Source: Streptosporangiaceae bacterium
GTDB taxonomy: Bacteria; Actinomycetota; Actinomycetes; Streptosporangiales; Streptosporangiaceae
Direction: 5' to 3'
Length of the DNA stretch: 16,167 bases
Assembly: GCA_030052355.1 (NCBI GenBank)
Contig: JASIGS010000323.1
Span: 1 to 16,167, forward strand
Part shown: piece after piece, positions 13,090 through 16,167 of the stretch
Layout of the letters: every line of letters begins with the position of its first letter
How positions within the stretch are numbered: position 1 is the first letter of the stretch
Notes under the pieces: generated by a model
Seen by the model: only the letters and a program-made list of their open reading frames with translations
Databases searched by the model: none
Told to the model about the DNA's origin: nothing
Made by a program: the position numbers and the translations under genes

Positions 13090-13877
13090 CGCCGGTCACC
13101 GCCGGCCGCCCGGGGCAGCCGGTCCACGGCGAGCAGCAGTGCATGCAGGATCGCGAACGGGCTCGGCGGAGACCCCGGCAGCCACACGTCGACCGGGACG
13201 AGGCCGGCTATTCCGTTAGCTTCCGTGCCGGACGGGCCAGCTATGCCGCCGCTCACTGCATCGGTGCCGATCGCAACGACCACCTTCGGACTCGGCATTG
13301 CCTCGTAGGTCTCGCGCAGCGGTTCGGTCATGCCGGCCGCGCCTGGCCCGGTAACGAGCAGGACGTCGGCGTGACGCGGACTGGCGGTGAAGAACATGCC
13401 GAGCCGGTGGATGTCGTAGACCGGGTTGAGCAGCGCCAGGATCTCCCACTCCTCGCTGCCGTCCGATCCGGTGTCGACGTGCCGCAGGTGCACGGACCGG
13501 CGCAGCGCAGTTGTCCTGGCTCGCAGCCGGCCAGCCACGTCGGCCAGCGCCTGCGGGCTCTCCTGCTGCGGCACGACCAGCGCCTGCCTGGACAGTGCCG
13601 CCTGGGCCGGCCCGCTCGACCAGGAGAAGACGTCCGGCAGGGTGCTCACGCACCGCCCGCACTGGATGCAGCGGCCCTGGTCGAGGCGGACCCGCCCGGA
13701 GTGGTCCAGGCTGATCGCCGCCGCCGGACAGAGGCCGGCCAGGTCCTCGACGGGACGCACGCCCGGCGCCGCGGTAAGCACCGTGGCCGGGCCACGGGTT
13801 GCGTTCGCGTAGTCGTCAGGGCGGGCAGGCCAGCGTGTGGTCAGCACGCCGTTACGAAGACCGCGCAGGGCCCACAT
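13086..13877 (-). CDS. HycG/NuoB-like subunit with ferredoxin-type N-terminus, N2 cysteines lost
   Basis: A 263-residue protein joining a ferredoxin-like N-terminus to a hydrogenase small-subunit / NuoB-like domain. The N-terminus has Cys50 (LCPAAAI) and Cys70, Cys73, Cys76 (CIQCGRC), enough for one 4Fe-4S cluster; the usual second set is absent. The C-terminal domain is clear (NPVYDIHRLGMFFTASPRHADVLLVTGP, then KVVVAIGTDAVSGGIA, VPVDVWLPGSPPSP). All four proximal/N2 cluster cysteines are replaced. Against E. coli HycG the positions read Asp139, Glu142, Asp206 and Ser236. The subunit therefore should not carry that cluster. Start ATG 13877 has a strong GGGGAGAAGG site just before it and follows the large-subunit stop by 9 bases; the 3' end overlaps hyfB by GTGA. 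Confidence 0.85.
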   Translation of the reverse strand: MWALRGLRNGVLTTRWPARPDDYANATRGPATVLTAAPGVRPVEDLAGLCPAAAISLDHSGRVRLDQGRCIQCGRCVSTLPDVFSWSSGPAQAALSRQALVVPQQESPQALADVAGRLRARTTALRRSVHLRHVDTGSDGSEEWEILALLNPVYDIHRLGMFFTASPRHADVLLVTGPGAAGMTEPLRETYEAMPSPKVVVAIGTDAVSGGIAGPSGTEANGIAGLVPVDVWLPGSPPSPFAILHALLLAVDRLPRAAGGDRR

Positions 13878-13886
13878 CCTTCTCCC

Positions 13887-15317
13887 CTATCCTGCCGCTC
13901 CGGCCACCGACAGCCCGAAGCTCGCCTCGATGAACGGGAAGTCGGTGAGGATGTCTCCCGCGAAAACCTCGTGCATCAGCACGAGGTTGTGGAATGACGC
14001 CGACCTGCCGCGGCATCGCGTGATCCGCCCACCCTCAATGCGGACGTCGTAGACGACCTCCCCCTGGGGCGCCTCCGCCCAGGCTGCCGCCCGGCCGTCG
14101 GCTGGCACGCACCGCAAGCGAAGCGGACCGGGGCCGGCCTCGGCGAGCTCGTCGGCCGCCTGGCGCAGCAGGTGGCACGAGCCTGCCAGCTCATCAACGC
14201 GGACCTCCAGCCGGGCCAGGGCATCGCCGTCCTGCCGCGAGCTGACGGTCACGCCGAGCGACTCGTAGGCCGCGTACGGGCGGGACTGGCGGGCGTCGTC
14301 GGCGTACCCGGAGGCCCGGCCGATCGGACCGAGCGCGCCGTGTGCTGCGGCTCTGGCCGCCGACAGCGTGCCAGTGCCGCGCAGCCGGTCGAGAAACGAC
14401 GCAGTGCCCATCAGCAGCCTGACGTCGGCCGTCAGCAGACGATCGAGCTCACCGATAGCGGCGAGCACTTCGGTGGCGTCCAGCAGCGGTGCCGCGTTCA
14501 CGCCGCCTGGCACGACGACGCCCCGGCCGAACCTGCTGCCGGACAGCTCGCTCACGAGCCGCAGCACGCGCTCCTTGTGCCAGCCGAAGCGGGCGGTCGC
14601 CACGGCGAGCCCGGCTGCCTCGCACAGCCGCACGACCACGTCGAGGTGGCAGGCGAGCCGCTCGAACTCCGCGTGCATGCTCCTGACCAGGGCAGCACGC
14701 CAGGGCACCTTGACGCCGCCGATCGCCTCGACTGCCTGGCAGTACGCGATGGCGTGCGCGACCGAGGCGATTCCCTCGGTCCGCTCGGCGAGTAGCACAC
14801 CATCGTCCGGGAGCAGGCCGGCGTACCGCGCCCCGATTCCGCGGTGCTTGTAGAACAGCCGCAGGTTCAGGTGCGGGATGTCCTCGCCCGGCGTCTCGAC
14901 CAGGTACTCGATCGACTCGACCACACCAGACCGGACCGGCCCGTGCGGGATGGTGAACAGGCCGGGCCCCACGGCGTGCCGGGGCAGGGCAGCGGACGTC
15001 ACCGGGCGGACAAGGGGCTCAAGCCGCGGATGCCCCACAGGCTCCACGCCGAACAGGTCGTGGATCTCCCGCTCATACCAGAACGCCGATCCGATCAGCG
15101 GCGTCAGCGCGGGGTAGCTGGCCTGCCCCAGCGGCAGCAGCGCGTCCAGAGTCGTCATGCCGCCGGGCCCGGCCAGCTGAGCGGACAGCAGCAGCCCGCC
15201 GGGCAGAGCGGTGCCGAACAGGTCCGCCAGCCGGTCACCGCCCGACACACGCTCGGTGACGCGTTCCCATAGCAGCGGGACGCTCGTTACCTGCTCGCGA
15301 CAGGTGACGGCGGTCAT
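13887..15317 (-). CDS. HycE-like (NuoC-NuoD fused) large subunit lacking NiFe ligands
   Basis: A 476-residue fusion of a NuoC-like domain (about 1-120, with WYEREIHDLFGVEPVGHPRLEPLV) and a NuoD / NiFe large-subunit domain (about 121-476, with HGPVRSGVVE, HRGIGARYAGLL, MHAEFERLACHLD). Group 4 NiFe hydrogenases carry CGIC here; this protein reads AERTEGIASVAH, with Glu181 and Ala184 at the Cys positions. The C-terminal CxxC pair is also missing (DFPFIEASFGLSVAG at the end). So no NiFe site can form. It resembles the energy-converting hydrogenase-related (Ehr) proteins of the literature. Start ATG 15317 overlaps the HyfF-like stop (ATGA). It is probably the peripheral-arm partner of the NuoB-like neighbour. 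The substrate is unknown. Confidence 0.87.
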   Translation of the reverse strand: MTAVTCREQVTSVPLLWERVTERVSGGDRLADLFGTALPGGLLLSAQLAGPGGMTTLDALLPLGQASYPALTPLIGSAFWYEREIHDLFGVEPVGHPRLEPLVRPVTSAALPRHAVGPGLFTIPHGPVRSGVVESIEYLVETPGEDIPHLNLRLFYKHRGIGARYAGLLPDDGVLLAERTEGIASVAHAIAYCQAVEAIGGVKVPWRAALVRSMHAEFERLACHLDVVVRLCEAAGLAVATARFGWHKERVLRLVSELSGSRFGRGVVVPGGVNAAPLLDATEVLAAIGELDRLLTADVRLLMGTASFLDRLRGTGTLSAARAAAHGALGPIGRASGYADDARQSRPYAAYESLGVTVSSRQDGDALARLEVRVDELAGSCHLLRQAADELAEAGPGPLRLRCVPADGRAAAWAEAPQGEVVYDVRIEGGRITRCRGRSASFHNLVLMHEVFAGDILTDFPFIEASFGLSVAGAAG

Positions 15318-16167
15318 GATGTGCCACCGCGGAGCAGTGCGACCGCACGACTGAACAGCTCCGTCAGCTCACCCGGCGGATGGACTCCGAGTACCAGCAG
15401 CGCCAGCACGCCGATAACAGCCGGCAGGACCAGCCAGCCACTCGGCTCCCCTCGGGTGAGCGCCGGCGCACCCTCCTCCTGCGTGGCCGCCGCCGGCCGC
15501 AAAAGCATCCGAGTGGCCGACGCCGCCAGCCCGAAGAACGCCACCGTGACGGCTACCACGAGGATCGCCGCCGCCGCGTAGCTGCCAGAGCCAAGACCGC
15601 CGGCCACGATCTCGAACTCACTGCGGAACAACCCGAATGGCGGCATGGCGCCGAGCGCCAGGATCGCGATCAGGAAGAGCGGGCCGCTCCACGGCAGCAG
15701 ATCGAGCCCGCCGCGGATAGACCCGATCCGCTTCGTGCCGAACTTGCGGACCAGGACTCCAGCGCCGAGGAAGGCGTTGCCCTTGGCGGCGGCGTGGGCC
15801 AGCACGTGCAGCAGCACGCCGGCCAGTGCGGCCGGGGCACCGAAGCTGACGCCGATCGCGAGGATGCCCATGTGCTCCACACTGGAGTAGGCCAGCATTC
15901 GCTTGACGTCACGCTGGCCGAACAAGTAGAGCGCTGCGAGCAGCAGCGACGCTACTCCGAACACCAGCAGCACGGTCCGGGGGAAGGCAGGGCCAACGGC
16001 CGCCTGCGTCACTTGGTAGAAGCGGAGAATCGCGTAAAAGCTGACGGCCAGCAGCGATCCGGACAGCAGCGCGGACACCGGTGTCGGCGCCTCCGAGTGC
16101 GCGTCAGGCAGCCAGGTGTGCACCGGTACGAGTCCCATCTTGGTGCCGAAGCCGAGCACAGCGAGCA
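15314..16167 (-). CDS. hyfF: HyfF-like antiporter-type membrane subunit, partial
   Basis: The C-terminal 284 codons of a NuoN/MrpD/HyfF-type membrane subunit; the N-terminus lies past the right edge. The frame is open to the edge, and the GTG at 16159 is an internal Val of LAVLGFGTKMGLVPVHTWLPDAHSEAPTPVSALLSG, the family's helix-7 signature with Lys and His intact. Further on come YSSVEHMGILAIG and HAAAKGNAFLGAGVL (His and Lys of the proton path), then several helices and a short C-terminal tail. It is transcribed first of the four visible hyf-like genes and overlaps the HycE-like start by ATGA. Comparable operons usually have the HyfC and HyfE genes upstream of this one, which would be off the window. 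Confidence 0.88.
   Translation of the reverse strand, partial: LAVLGFGTKMGLVPVHTWLPDAHSEAPTPVSALLSGSLLAVSFYAILRFYQVTQAAVGPAFPRTVLLVFGVASLLLAALYLFGQRDVKRMLAYSSVEHMGILAIGVSFGAPAALAGVLLHVLAHAAAKGNAFLGAGVLVRKFGTKRIGSIRGGLDLLPWSGPLFLIAILALGAMPPFGLFRSEFEIVAGGLGSGSYAAAAILVVAVTVAFFGLAASATRMLLRPAAATQEEGAPALTRGEPSGWLVLPAVIGVLALLVLGVHPPGELTELFSRAVALLRGGTS

Noticed and set aside
13887..15317. Functional group 4 NiFe hydrogenase large subunit
   Set aside because: Both Cys pairs needed to hold the NiFe centre are absent.
1..16167. CRISPR arrays, tRNA/rRNA genes, insertion sequences
   Set aside because: I saw no regularly spaced repeats, tRNA-like cloverleafs, rRNA stretches or transposase motifs.

Overview
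The window is very GC-rich DNA with frequent GTG starts and many 4-base gene overlaps, typical of a high-GC actinobacterium. I cannot name the genus. The main result is four RNA elements at 806-853 (-), 985-1029 (+), 5299-5345 (-) and 10900-10958 (-) that match the fluoride (crcB-motif) riboswitch. Each has the P1 stem, a loop that forms a pseudoknot with a downstream (A/T)-A-T-G-G-C tail, and the conserved ligand nucleotides. Three of the four transcription units they control lie wholly or largely in the window, so most of the window is a fluoride-response island. No crcB/Fluc or CLC-F fluoride channel is present in it.

Layout, left to right. 1-771 (-) is the N-terminal part of a membrane subunit of a complex I / hydrogenase-4-like complex (HyfC/NuoH type), led by riboswitch 1. 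Divergent from it, riboswitch 4 and a 44-codon leader frame precede a GPR1/FUN34/YaaH-family (SatP-like) membrane protein (1156-1800, +), which ends at a strong hairpin terminator. Next come a protein made of tandem helix-turn-helix units (1861-2673, -) and a tightly overlapping + strand trio: PAP2 phosphatase, Nudix hydrolase and a small unknown protein (3031-4435). Riboswitch 2 controls a 16-codon leader, a universal stress protein and a DUF190 protein (5345-4382, -), joined by 4-base overlaps. A small Cys-containing frame (5494-5781, +) faces the next operon.

Riboswitch 3 (10958-10900, -) leads a 13-codon leader frame, an MFS transporter, a dynamin-like GTPase fused to a zinc-ribbon-like region, and an enolase (down to 5795). 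Enolase is the classical cytoplasmic target of fluoride. The right end (11014-16167, -) carries four overlapping genes of a hydrogenase-4/complex I-like assembly: HyfB-type and HyfF-type antiporter-like subunits, a HycE-like large subunit and a HycG/NuoB-like subunit.

Working model (inference). Fluoride entering as HF inhibits enolase and acidifies the cytoplasm. The riboswitches induce membrane proteins that may export fluoride or an organic acid (SatP-like, MFS), a spare enolase, stress and membrane-care proteins, and a proton-translocating Hyf-like complex. The visible catalytic subunits of that complex have lost every NiFe ligand cysteine and every N2-type cluster cysteine, so it cannot be an ordinary hydrogenase. 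The repeated use of tiny leader frames, whose ribosome sites are masked by the riboswitch and whose stops overlap the next start, looks like a shared but, as far as I know, little-described control design.
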